In this document: positions 35,320 to 41,900 of the stretch, one piece after another | Position numbering within the stretch: the first letter of the stretch is position 1 | How the letters are laid out: every line of letters starts with the position of its first letter | Source: a virus | Virus record (IMG/VR): IMGVR_UViG_3300021964_007119 | Span: 18,180 to 82,179 of that record | DNA length: 64,000 bases | Strand: one strand, 5' to 3' | Translations under genes and position numbers: made by a program | The notes under the pieces: model-generated | Told to the model about the DNA's origin: nothing | The model's database searches: none | The model's input: the letters and a program-made list of their open reading frames with translations, nothing else

Positions 35320-35456
35320 TATCCTATCCTCGTTAAAATATAAAATTGTAAGAACAACACCATCAGTGCAATGATTGTTCTGATAAACTCCATTAAATGA
35401 TTATGTCTATCGAAGAACCTTTCAATTCTATACCATATACTATCTCTGTAATCCAT
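35319..35456 (-). CDS. 45-residue membrane peptide
   Basis: Basic N-terminal part (RDSIWYRIERFFDRHNH) then a membrane span (FIRTIIALMVLFLQFYIL). The stop overlaps the next start (TAATG). First gene after an early-type promoter with a leader of about 150 nt. Confidence 0.5.
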   Translation of the reverse strand: MDYRDSIWYRIERFFDRHNHLMEFIRTIIALMVLFLQFYILTRIG

Positions 35457-35606
35457 ACTATTACCTATTCCTTCCCTTGACACCTTGTGTCAAAAAACCT
35501 ATGTGTTAAAAATACTCCCGAGTTTTGCACGACCTCGAGATAAAAATCAGTCAGAGCCTCCTCTATAAATCTTGCGACTTTGCAATCACGGTTAAATGCT
35601 CCCTAT
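35457..35606 (-). other. leader RNA with inverted repeats (possible regulatory RNA)
   Basis: Transcribed from the promoter at 35607, about 150 nt without a gene. The stretch TTGACACAAGGTGTCAA is a near-perfect inverted repeat (7-bp stem). CTCGAG and CTCGGGAG pieces could form other helices. Confidence 0.4.
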
Positions 35607-35635
35607 AATATACGACATCTATTTCTCAATGTCAA
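35607..35635 (-). promoter_or_regulatory. early-type promoter
   Basis: TTGACA (35630-35635), 17-bp spacer, TATATT (35607-35612), AAAAAGCTC extension. Confidence 0.75.
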
Positions 35636-35647
35636 GAGCTTTTTTTA

Positions 35648-35836
35648 TTATCCTATTCCTATTTGAAATCCTAATTCTTCTGCGTTTTCTTTAAACTCCC
35701 ATATACCTTGAACTAAGCCCTCTACTTCTTTATCGGACTTTTCCCAGAATTTGGGGTCGTGAAAGTCTTTTTGTATATCTTTCATTACTTGTTTCATCAT
35801 ATGTTGTAATTCTTTATCGTCTATATTACTTCTCAT
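35648..35836 (-). CDS. small protein, unknown
   Basis: 62 residues, acidic with Lys (MMKQVMKDIQKDFHD). It lies between the early promoter at 35607 and the tRNA-like RNA, with a palindrome (CTCGTGG/CCACGAG) upstream of the start. Function unknown. Confidence 0.5.
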   Translation of the reverse strand: MRSNIDDKELQHMMKQVMKDIQKDFHDPKFWEKSDKEVEGLVQGIWEFKENAEELGFQIGIG

Positions 35837-35993
35837 AGTAGGAGCTTCTTTACCTTTATACTTACCCGTGATATACCAAGCCTCGTGGATTTACGATATT
35901 AACACCACGAGAACTTGACGAACCTATTTGTTTATAATGTTTTCTTAGAACATTTATGTAAATCACTTATCCTTTTGTTAATAAAATTTTTGA

Positions 35994-36189
35994 GGGTGTT
36001 GTAGGATTCGAACCTACACGCTCCAATACTAACTCGTTACTTAGGTGAATATCACTATGGGTTCTCACACCCTACTTATCTAGATTCAGTATCACCGACC
36101 TTCGTCTTATTCTCGTCAGTCCCCTATTGGACTCGCACCGATTTTCATAACTCGTGTTCTTGACGACAAAACCAATCGTCATAACACCC
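35994..36189 (-). ncRNA. tRNA-like structured RNA, 196 nt
   Basis: The coding strand starts GGGTGTT and ends AACACCC, a perfect 7-bp acceptor-like stem. A hairpin TGACGA..TCGTCA near the 5' end and a canonical T arm (GTAGG-TTCGAAT-CCTAC) sit where D and T arms would be. About 130 nt of other structured sequence lie between, including a 7-bp helix TCCAATA/TATTGGA and hairpins GGGT..ACCC and GTGA..TCAC. No clean tag reading frame and no CCA. It could be a short tmRNA-like RNA, an interrupted tRNA or a new type. An early promoter precedes it. Confidence 0.5.
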
Positions 36190-36207
36190 AATTTTCAAAT
36201 ACATCTT

Positions 36208-36236
36208 AACTTACTACAATTACCCGTAAAAGTCAA
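36208..36236 (-). promoter_or_regulatory. early-type promoter of the tRNA-like RNA
   Basis: TTGACT (36231-36236), 17-bp spacer, TAAGTT (36208-36213). The -10 is weaker than in other members; the transcript would start about 12 nt before the RNA's first paired base. Confidence 0.6.
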
Positions 36237-36250
36237 GAGCTTTTTTTAAA

Positions 36251-36667
36251 TTATTTCGGATAGATAGCAAAGGTATCAGCATACTCAGCCAGACAATGCC
36301 CTTGAGCTCTCTCGTATCCGTATTGTTCTTTACTACAACCTCTATACTTAATTCTATAATTCCCCGTTTTCATCATATTCCTAATCGTAGGATTATACCT
36401 AACTCTCATAGGAATACCTTTGTACAACGCTTGTTCAAAATAACCAGCTTCATATTGTTCCAACCTAATTGCTGGTTGATTCTGATTTAATCTATACAAC
36501 TCCATAGGATTATGAGCATATCTATAACTCGTTATCTCGTGAGTTCCGTTCTCAACATACTCTCCTTTATCATTATAATAACCATAAAAATTTTGAATAT
36601 ATCGTGTACATAGTGTATCTTCATAATTCCTCATAGGAATACCAAAAGTATCAGTTTGAATTTCCAT
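36251..36667 (-). CDS. hypothetical protein, early
   Basis: 138 residues from the ATG at 36667, chosen over an upstream ATG at 36694 because GAGGA lies 5 nt before it. Tyr/Arg-rich (TRYIQNFYGYYND, MRVRYNPTIRN), with a Cys near the end. Driven by the promoter at 36700. Function unknown. Confidence 0.55.
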   Translation of the reverse strand: MEIQTDTFGIPMRNYEDTLCTRYIQNFYGYYNDKGEYVENGTHEITSYRYAHNPMELYRLNQNQPAIRLEQYEAGYFEQALYKGIPMRVRYNPTIRNMMKTGNYRIKYRGCSKEQYGYERAQGHCLAEYADTFAIYPK

Positions 36668-36699
36668 ATTTTCCTCGTTGTTTTGTTCTATCATACTCT

Positions 36700-36728
36700 A
36701 TATTACGAATACCCGAACTAAAAGTCAA
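36700..36728 (-). promoter_or_regulatory. early-type promoter
   Basis: TTGACT (36723-36728), 17-bp spacer, TAATAT (36700-36705), AAAAGCTC extension. Leader of about 25 nt to the chosen start. Confidence 0.7.
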
Positions 36729-36842
36729 GAGCTTTTTCACATATTTCTCAGCTTTTTCCCCCAAAATCCCCTATGCCCCACACAGGCCGCAGTCTGTCAT
36801 TTTGTCATACATCAGATTTTTTTACTTTTTTTCAAAAAGCAC

Positions 36843-36871
36843 TTGACAATAACGGCCATTTTTAGTAAATT
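36843..36871 (+). promoter_or_regulatory. plus-strand early-type promoter
   Basis: TTGACA (36843-36848), 17-bp spacer, TAAATT (36866-36871), preceded by AAAAAGCAC, the same extension as on the minus strand. It points away from the leftward gene block and towards the DnaA boxes. Confidence 0.6.
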
Positions 36872-36947
36872 ATAAGTTAAGCTGTATTATGTATCTGCAA
36901 GATTAGGATTGTCGCTCTAATATCTAGTAGCTCTTTCTTTTTGTATA

Positions 36948-36967
36948 TGTGGATAAGCTGTGGATAA
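36948..36967. other. two perfect DnaA boxes, candidate replication origin
   Basis: TGTGGATAA (reverse complement TTATCCACA) occurs at 36948-36956 and 36959-36967, both in the same direction, 11 bp apart, one helical turn. AT-rich DNA and a plus-strand promoter lie on both sides. The region 36695-37285 carries no clear minus-strand gene. Confidence 0.5.
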
Positions 36968-36971
36968 GTGT

Positions 36972-37202
36972 ATGTCATTGTGTCATATCAGGGAAAAAAA
37001 TCGCAGGGCTCAACACGAACATATTATATTTCTTGTTATGATATTAAGAACTTGGTGGTCTGGTTGGGAAATTATGTGTGAAAAGTGGGTTGAATTCCCT
37101 TACTTTCCCTATTTTGATAAAAATGATATGTAGATTGGTGATGCACCAAATGAGTTTATAGGATTAAATATAATGATAGATTACTTTTTATTTGATATAT
37201 GA
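36972..37202 (+). pseudogene. plus-strand reading frame interrupted by one TAG
   Basis: From the ATG at 36972 the frame codes 53 residues (rich in W, F, Y: RTWWSGWEIMCEKWVEF), then a TAG at 37131-37133, then 22 further coding-like residues (IGDAPNEFIGLNIMIDYFLF) to TGA at 37200. Unusual for intergenic DNA, and the only candidate gene on this strand. Broken gene, read-through or chance. Confidence 0.3.
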
Positions 37203-37285
37203 CAACCTTTTTTTATAAAAGTGTCTTAAAGGGGTATTCCCGTTCCAAATTTACCTATACCCGTTGATGAAATTTTGTTTGTGAG

Positions 37286-37450
37286 TTATTTCTTGATGTC
37301 GAACCAAATCGTTTCGTCGTCTTGATTTTTTGGTTCTTTTTTCTTGGTAGGTTTATCACTCCAGATGAGTAATAAAATTCCGATAATGAGTAGGATATGC
37401 AAGAATATTCCTATCCATTGATAGTCTGATATGTGATTTAAAAAATCCAT
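37286..37450 (-). CDS. 54-residue membrane protein
   Basis: One membrane span (residues 10-30, WIGIFLHILLIIGILLLIW) and a charged tail (KPTKKKEPKNQDDET). Between the origin-like region and other tiny genes. No obvious ribosome site. Confidence 0.5.
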   Translation of the reverse strand: MDFLNHISDYQWIGIFLHILLIIGILLLIWSDKPTKKKEPKNQDDETIWFDIKK

Positions 37451-37475
37451 AGTTGAGTATAACTATTTAGATATA

Positions 37476-37559
37476 TTAATTATCTATCAGTTTTTTAAGT
37501 GAATACAATACCCACGCGGATATAGTTAAAGATGAGATTGCTATGATAAAGTGTTCCAT
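37476..37559 (-). CDS. 27-residue membrane peptide
   Basis: MEHFIIAISSLTISAWVLYS then LKKLIDN. The ATG is just 4 nt below the stop of the 25-residue peptide, so translation is probably coupled. Confidence 0.4.
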   Translation of the reverse strand: MEHFIIAISSLTISAWVLYSLKKLIDN

Positions 37560-37562
37560 ATA

Positions 37563-37640
37563 CTATTCTATAATAGATGAGATTCCTAAACATAAAATCG
37601 TTCCTATGTAAATTATTAATGCTATCGTTTCAACAACCAT
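37563..37640 (-). CDS. 25-residue membrane peptide
   Basis: MVVETIALIIYIGTILCLGI then SSIIE. AGGAG site in good place. Its ATG lies inside the end of the SWIM-like gene. Confidence 0.45.
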   Translation of the reverse strand: MVVETIALIIYIGTILCLGISSIIE

Positions 37641-37843
37641 AGTTTTTTCTCCTGAAAATGTTTGATGTGTTTACAAGGTTTCCCTCGTCTAAATTTGTAT
37701 CCTGGACAAGTACAAGTCCACTCCAATACTCTTGGATTAAAAGTTATATCGTAGTCTTTATCTTTGATTTTTAGGTGTTGAGTTCCGTCGTCTTCTACCC
37801 ATACTCCACCTATTAAATCAATGAGATAATTATAATTGTTCAT
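37622..37843 (-). CDS. SWIM-type zinc finger protein
   Basis: 73 residues. The motif CTCPGYKFRRGKPCKHIKH near 45-63 follows the SWIM pattern CxCx(n)CxH. SWIM fingers bind DNA or proteins and occur in recombination mediators. Upstream it overlaps the 62-residue gene by 14 nt. The exact role is unknown. Confidence 0.7.
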   Translation of the reverse strand: MNNYNYLIDLIGGVWVEDDGTQHLKIKDKDYDITFNPRVLEWTCTCPGYKFRRGKPCKHIKHFQEKKLWLLKR

Positions 37844-38018
37844 TAAAATCCTTTTGGTATAATTTTACTAATTCTTTGTCCATACGCATCCACCTTTTGA
37901 AATCTTTAACTTCCAATACCATTATATCCAAACACTCTTCTATTTGAGTATCTGAATATCCTAATTTCAATAGGTGCTCAATTAAATCTGATAATGTGTA
38001 ATTATTCTTCAAAACCAC
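37830..38018 (-). CDS. small helical protein
   Basis: 62 residues (DLIEHLLKLGYSDTQIEECLDIM), probably a helical bundle. Overlaps neighbours on both sides by about 15 nt. Unknown function. Confidence 0.5.
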   Translation of the reverse strand: MVLKNNYTLSDLIEHLLKLGYSDTQIEECLDIMVLEVKDFKRWMRMDKELVKLYQKDFNEQL

Positions 38019-38226
38019 CTAAATATTCGTGTATTTCGTCATCAGTCATTCTGTTATCTTCTTGAAGTCTTTCAACCATTTCATCATAGGTTAAAGGTCT
38101 TCCATTGTTATAAACTGGTCCAATATTGGTTTCCATTTGAAACTCAATATCGTGTTGAGGTAATTTACCATTATCCCTATTCAATTCATAGTTCATACAA
38201 CCCATAGCGAAAGTTCCCATATCCAT
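38002..38226 (-). CDS. small acidic protein
   Basis: 74 residues, acidic C-terminal half (RLQEDNRMTDDEIHEYLGGFEE). It is the first gene after the promoter at 38262. Unknown function. Confidence 0.5.
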   Translation of the reverse strand: MDMGTFAMGCMNYELNRDNGKLPQHDIEFQMETNIGPVYNNGRPLTYDEMVERLQEDNRMTDDEIHEYLGGFEE

Positions 38227-38261
38227 AATTTAAATTCTCCTATTCATTATCATTACAATAC

Positions 38262-38290
38262 AATATAGGAGCTTCCTCATTCAAAGTCAA
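38262..38290 (-). promoter_or_regulatory. early-type promoter
   Basis: TTGACT (38285-38290), 17-bp spacer, TATATT (38262-38267), extended AAAGCTC. Start of the small-gene operon running leftward to 37286. Confidence 0.75.
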
Positions 38291-38475
38291 GAGCTTTCTT
38301 TAAAAAAGATGAATTTTAATGCGAAAAATCTTTGATTTTTCCAATATATATGGTGGGCCTATTAACATATATCTATAATATTATCAGAATTGACTCTTTC
38401 AGTCCAGTGTATAGGTACGATATGTGATTAGTGTGATGTATGGAGATTCTGATATATGGGAATTCTCAAATCAAG

Positions 38476-38498
38476 ACAGTTCCCGCGGGGGGAACTGT
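38476..38498. repeat. strong GC-rich hairpin in a gene-free stretch
   Basis: ACAGTTCCC/GGGAACTGT form a perfect 9-bp stem around a 5-nt loop. No T-run follows on either strand. The surrounding 38.3-38.76 kb shows no convincing gene; nothing else recognisable was seen in it. Confidence 0.55.
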
Positions 38499-38761
38499 GG
38501 TTGAATGGGAAAAGAGCTTCTACTTATACTCATCTATTAGGGATATTTTCACGGGATGTAGACCCTTATTATGATGTATGTAAGTGTAAGCTACTTTCCT
38601 TTTTATAATTCTTTACACAAGAACTGTCTATTTTTTGTGGACTTTTTTATTTCGTGTGATTACTTGATTACTATTACTATATGTAGTGGCTTCTATACTA
38701 TCTATATTATTATTACCCGAGATGGCTCATATATCCATATTCTTTACCACCATAAAAGTCG

Positions 38762-38902
38762 TTAGACTTTTTTGGATTGGGATTTGAGTATTTTCGTTGT
38801 TCCTTTGGTATGTTTCGGGTCGTAAGGGCACATTTTACAACCACTCCCGCAACAATAACCACGAGCCAAGTGTTTCTCTCTTGACATTACTTTCTTTTTC
38901 AT
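38762..38902 (-). CDS. Cys-rich DUF5522-like small protein
   Basis: 46 residues with GYCCGSGCKMCPYD near 15-28, the compact cysteine pattern of DUF5522-like proteins, possibly metal-binding. Unknown function. Lies just below the 102-residue gene. Confidence 0.6.
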   Translation of the reverse strand: MKKKVMSREKHLARGYCCGSGCKMCPYDPKHTKGTTKILKSQSKKV

Positions 38903-38909
38903 TTTGATT

Positions 38910-39218
38910 TTAGTTTGAGAACATATCCCAGAACATATCACCTATTAATGCGATTAAACCACCACCAATTATAGTTCTCCACATAGTTGTGTTTTCTCTA
39001 AATTGTGTGTTTTGTTTGGTTTCCGCCCATAGGCCTTCATTGGGATTGAATAGATTTTCTTTGATAAATGAAATATCTTGGTGTATTTCATCAAATTTTG
39101 ATGTGAAATGTTTTTCCAACTTTTGAACTGATTTATCTTGTTCGTTTAGTCGGTATAGTATTAATTCTAAATCTTGTTTGTCTTGTTTATTCATAGGTTT
39201 TTTTAATCCTTTTTTCAT
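38910..39218 (-). CDS. coiled-coil protein with C-terminal membrane segment
   Basis: 102 residues, coiled coil at about 12-60 (LELILYRLNEQDKSVQKLEKHF), then a hydrophobic tail (IIGGGLIALIGDMFWDM). Its layout resembles small phage tail-anchored or lysis accessory proteins. An AT-rich promoter motif sits directly upstream. Confidence 0.5.
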   Translation of the reverse strand: MKKGLKKPMNKQDKQDLELILYRLNEQDKSVQKLEKHFTSKFDEIHQDISFIKENLFNPNEGLWAETKQNTQFRENTTMWRTIIGGGLIALIGDMFWDMFSN

Positions 39219-39220
39219 CT

Positions 39221-39240
39221 CAAATATAAATATAACATTT
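39221..39240 (-). promoter_or_regulatory. AT-rich late-type motif
   Basis: The coding strand reads AAATGTTATATTTATATTTG, ending 2 nt before the ATG at 39218; a transcript from it would be essentially leaderless. Confidence 0.35.
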
Positions 39241-39241
39241 A

Positions 39242-39598
39242 TTATTTTTGAGTAGGATTCGGGTCATTTTCTTCACGGGGTTCGTTATTATTTTTACCAC
39301 GAAGTGTATCTATTGGGCCTCCAACACCACCCATACCTGTTACTTTGGTTTTTTTACTAAAATCATTTATTTTTGGTTTCATATTTACCTCTTTTAATTC
39401 CTCTTTTGTTAATGGTCTATCTAACATTGGTATTTCTTCATCACATTCACAAATGTTACAACCACATTCTTCTTGATTAACTATTTTTTTGTTCTCATTC
39501 ATAACTTGCATAATTATCCAACCACTCATCAATACGATTGTCACCGAAATAAAGATAAATAATAAAAATCCTAATAATATGCTTAATAATGTGTTCAT
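39242..39598 (-). CDS. membrane protein with cytoplasmic Cys cluster
   Basis: 118 residues: one membrane span (about 4-30) then ECGCNICECDEE near 44-55, a possible metal-binding cluster, and a disordered tail. Unknown function. Confidence 0.5.
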   Translation of the reverse strand: MNTLLSILLGFLLFIFISVTIVLMSGWIIMQVMNENKKIVNQEECGCNICECDEEIPMLDRPLTKEELKEVNMKPKINDFSKKTKVTGMGGVGGPIDTLRGKNNNEPREENDPNPTQK

Positions 39599-39603
39599 TT
39601 CGT

Positions 39604-39696
39604 CTATAAGTATTTGTTTTTGTTATTTTCTTCTATAATAAACAACACTATTAATGTTAATATTACGAATATCGGGAAGGCAGAGGCAGATAACAT
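39604..39696 (-). CDS. 30-residue membrane peptide
   Basis: MLSASAFPIFVILTLIVLFI then IEENNKNKYL. The ATG overlaps the stop of the gene above (TAATG). Confidence 0.45.
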   Translation of the reverse strand: MLSASAFPIFVILTLIVLFIIEENNKNKYL

Positions 39697-39893
39697 TACA
39701 CCGAGCCCCCTTTGTATTCAAACACCACCTCGTATTTATATTCTGGTTCTGATTGTTTTAATCTATTGAGTTCTGTGTCGATATCTTTTGTCGTTATCCA
39801 CTTTTCTTGAACTTGATTATTGTTTTTGTCTGTGATTTTAACAATAAATCTTGAGTCAATCTCTCTTTTCTGTTGTTCTGTTAATTCTTCCAT
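39696..39893 (-). CDS. small charged protein
   Basis: 65 residues from the ATG at 39893, where AAGGACG lies upstream; a longer form starting at 39932 is possible. Lys/Glu-rich, beta-like end (YEVVFEYKG). Unknown. Confidence 0.5.
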   Translation of the reverse strand: MEELTEQQKREIDSRFIVKITDKNNNQVQEKWITTKDIDTELNRLKQSEPEYKYEVVFEYKGGSV

Positions 39894-40071
39894 TGTCGTC
39901 CTTTTGTTTAGTGCTCCAAACTCCGTCGTCATAACACACTTTTTTGTGTATTTTTAAATCTTCTCTATCTTCTAATTCTGAATCTATTGTGTCGTAGTAG
40001 TCTTCGCTTTCTCTAATTAATTTTGTAAATGTCTCTCCGCCGTTCCATATTCCTTTCTCGGAATCACTCAT
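39856..40071 (-). CDS. small charged protein
   Basis: 71 residues, acidic middle (SEDYYDTIDSELEDREDLK), overlaps both neighbours. Unknown function. Confidence 0.5.
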   Translation of the reverse strand: MSDSEKGIWNGGETFTKLIRESEDYYDTIDSELEDREDLKIHKKVCYDDGVWSTKQKDDNGRINRTTEKRD

Positions 40072-40711
40072 TATCGTTGTCCTTTCCTTTATCTTCCCAA
40101 GTTTTCATTTTTTTAATAGTCCAACCCAAATTATCGGGACTTTTTGGGGTTTCCATAATCTTTTTTTCTTTCGTGTTTAATATGAAAAAACAATTATAAC
40201 ACAATGTTCTTAAATTACTTAAATCTCTGTTTGACTTATCTTTGTCAATATAATCTAAGATTAACGGCGATTGTGAGTCTGATTTTCTAAATTCTGAATA
40301 TCCACAATTGGAACATTCTTGAATTAACCAACCCACTTTGATTAATCTATTTAATAATTTGTGGTCAGGATAGTTAGGGTGATTACCACTTAATATACTG
40401 GATAACCAGCCCTCGGTATTAAACCTATCCCCACCTTTGTTAACACCAACTCCTGCGGCATTCTTATTTTGTTCAAATAAGTCATACATTTTCGCATACT
40501 TCTTAAATGTATTATAGGATACTCCTAAAAACTTTGAGGCGGCTCGGATAGACCTCGTGTTTTGAATAGCCCACTCAATTTTAGATTTTGGAATTGGTTT
40601 ACTTCTAAAAGGATTTTTCTTATGTCTTTGTGGTTGAACTAATCCTCGTCCAAAAGCGTTTTCAAGTTCTTCCAAACTCTCTTGATGTTCTTTTTTTACA
40701 TCTTCACTCAT
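40064..40711 (-). CDS. HTH plus degenerate HNH-like protein
   Basis: 215 residues. Residues about 45-80 (IEWAIQNTRSIRAASKFLGVS) look like a helix-turn-helix. At about 130-185 lies a zinc-ribbon HNH frame: CSNC, then ILDYIDKD, NLRTLCYNC. The catalytic His (usually DH) is Tyr, and the last CH is CF, so nuclease activity is probably lost. It may be a former homing nuclease now used as a DNA-binding protein. It overlaps the 71-residue gene by 8 nt. Confidence 0.65.
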   Translation of the reverse strand: MSEDVKKEHQESLEELENAFGRGLVQPQRHKKNPFRSKPIPKSKIEWAIQNTRSIRAASKFLGVSYNTFKKYAKMYDLFEQNKNAAGVGVNKGGDRFNTEGWLSSILSGNHPNYPDHKLLNRLIKVGWLIQECSNCGYSEFRKSDSQSPLILDYIDKDKSNRDLSNLRTLCYNCFFILNTKEKKIMETPKSPDNLGWTIKKMKTWEDKGKDNDNE

Positions 40712-40713
40712 TT

Positions 40714-40926
40714 TTACTTTTTATATTTCTTTTTAAAAGGTTTCTTTTTATATCTTTTTTTAGGTTTTTGTTTTAATAGTTCGTCTTTTAACATTTTTCT
40801 TTGTATTCTTAAACTAATAACTTCATTATCTAAATCACTCATTTTTCCTGATGATACTATTGCTACTGCTAAACTACCACCAATACTACCTATTAATAAA
40901 CCTATTGTAAATAAAATCCATTCCAT
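40714..40926 (-). CDS. membrane protein with Lys-rich tail
   Basis: 70 residues; one membrane span (about 4-25), then a coiled and strongly basic tail (KKRYKKKPFKKKYKK). Could hold DNA or phosphate groups at the membrane. Unknown. Confidence 0.5.
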   Translation of the reverse strand: MEWILFTIGLLIGSIGGSLAVAIVSSGKMSDLDNEVISLRIQRKMLKDELLKQKPKKRYKKKPFKKKYKK

Positions 40927-40927
40927 T

Positions 40928-41116
40928 TTATTCCTCCTCTAAATATTCACTATTCTGATGTATTATAATTAACGAGCCACTATCTTCGTTTGGATTTTCT
41001 TCATAATCCAATCGGACATTTACTGCTTCATCAAAAATAGTTTTTTTTAATTCAGTTAATTCTTTATCAGAATTTAACTCTTGTATTTGTTTCGTCTTTT
41101 TCTTTTTTAACTTCAT
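40928..41116 (-). CDS. small protein
   Basis: 62 residues from the ATG at 41116 (GAGAGG site). Basic start KLKKKKTKQ, acidic end. Overlaps the next gene. Unknown. Confidence 0.45.
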   Translation of the reverse strand: MKLKKKKTKQIQELNSDKELTELKKTIFDEAVNVRLDYEENPNEDSGSLIIIHQNSEYLEEE

Positions 41117-41255
41117 ATAACCTCTCAAAATCATCTTTACTTGGTATTTGTTTTTTAAAGTAAAAGAATTCTTTTGCTTCTTCCATATCTGTTAAATTAT
41201 CTTGGACATCTACTACTTCTTTTGCTGTTTTGTTGATTAATCTATATCTACCCAT
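41067..41255 (-). CDS. small protein
   Basis: 62 residues, mixed charge (KEVVDVQDNLTDMEEAKEFF), long overlap of 50 nt with the gene below. Function unknown. Confidence 0.45.
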   Translation of the reverse strand: MGRYRLINKTAKEVVDVQDNLTDMEEAKEFFYFKKQIPSKDDFERLYEVKKEKDETNTRVKF

Positions 41256-41472
41256 ATAATTTCATTAAATCCGTATAACCACCGATAACTTTTTCATTCA
41301 CAACTATTGTTGGAATTGCTAATCTACCGGTTAATTCCATTAATCTGTTTCTACTTATTCCTTGCGAGTCTATGTTAATTTCTTCATAAGGAATGTTTTT
41401 CTCGTCGAGAAATCTTTTTGCGGATACACAACCAGAACACCAATCTGCTGAATATATTACTATCTTATCCAC
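41248..41472 (-). CDS. glutaredoxin-like protein
   Basis: 74 residues with the CSGC redox pair at 12-15, cis-Pro at AIPTI near 53, and GGYTDL near 64, the glutaredoxin/thioredoxin pattern. In T4, a small thioredoxin/glutaredoxin gives electrons to ribonucleotide reductase. It overlaps both neighbours. Confidence 0.85.
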   Translation of the reverse strand: MDKIVIYSADWCSGCVSAKRFLDEKNIPYEEINIDSQGISRNRLMELTGRLAIPTIVVNEKVIGGYTDLMKLYG

Positions 41473-41848
41473 CTAAAACCTTTTTCTTTCCACCATCATA
41501 TTCGTATGCGTGTCCATTATCTATCAGTAATTGGTTCAATGATTTATCTTCACCTTCAATAAAGATTTCACCAAGTAATCTACCATATTTTCCAACCCCG
41601 TGTGATTTCACTGTGAATTTACCATCATTTCTTGATAACATTTCTAATGTGTATGCTTTCGCTTTTAAACCTAATTTTTTTTCTTCAAGGTTTCGTGTTC
41701 TACTTTCCCAGGTATCAACACCCATAAATCTAATTCTTTTCTTTACTTGTGTATTGAATCCTAAATCTATCCATGCATCGGCGGTATCTCCGTCAACTCC
41801 TTTTATTAATCTTGCATTATAAATCCACGGGTCTAATTTTTTACCCAT
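41465..41848 (-). CDS. Staphylococcal nuclease (thermonuclease)-like protein
   Basis: 127 residues. VDGDTADAWIDLGF near 18-31, RIRFMGVDTWESR near 38-50, and GVGKYGRLLGEIF near 85-97 match the calcium and phosphate sites of SNase proteins. It may degrade host DNA or act in DNA repair. It overlaps the glutaredoxin gene and has an AT-rich motif upstream. No signal peptide, so probably intracellular. Confidence 0.85.
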   Translation of the reverse strand: MGKKLDPWIYNARLIKGVDGDTADAWIDLGFNTQVKKRIRFMGVDTWESRTRNLEEKKLGLKAKAYTLEMLSRNDGKFTVKSHGVGKYGRLLGEIFIEGEDKSLNQLLIDNGHAYEYDGGKKKVLGG

Positions 41849-41880
41849 TTTATTTCTCCTGATATTGTGAACATTTCATA

Positions 41881-41900
41881 TAGTAATAAATATCATTTTA
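41881..41900 (-). promoter_or_regulatory. AT-rich late-type promoter motif
   Basis: The coding strand reads TAAAATGATATTTATTACTA, nearly the same as at 22121 and 48881. It lies between the sugar cluster side gene (41898) and the nuclease operon, about 35 nt before the ATG at 41848. Confidence 0.45.

Noticed and set aside
36095-36120. Hammerhead-like core CTGACGAG..GACGAA inside the tRNA-like RNA
   Set aside because: Stem III has no complementary strand and GAAA is not conserved; the likeness is only partial.
35994-36189. A classic tmRNA (ssrA) call
   Set aside because: No tag reading frame ending in Ala-Ala and stop was found, no CCA is encoded, and the length is well below usual tmRNA.
38571-38765. 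Plus-strand 64-codon frame
   Set aside because: Low-complexity, aromatic/Ile-rich, no ribosome site, overlaps the start of a Cys-rich minus-strand gene.
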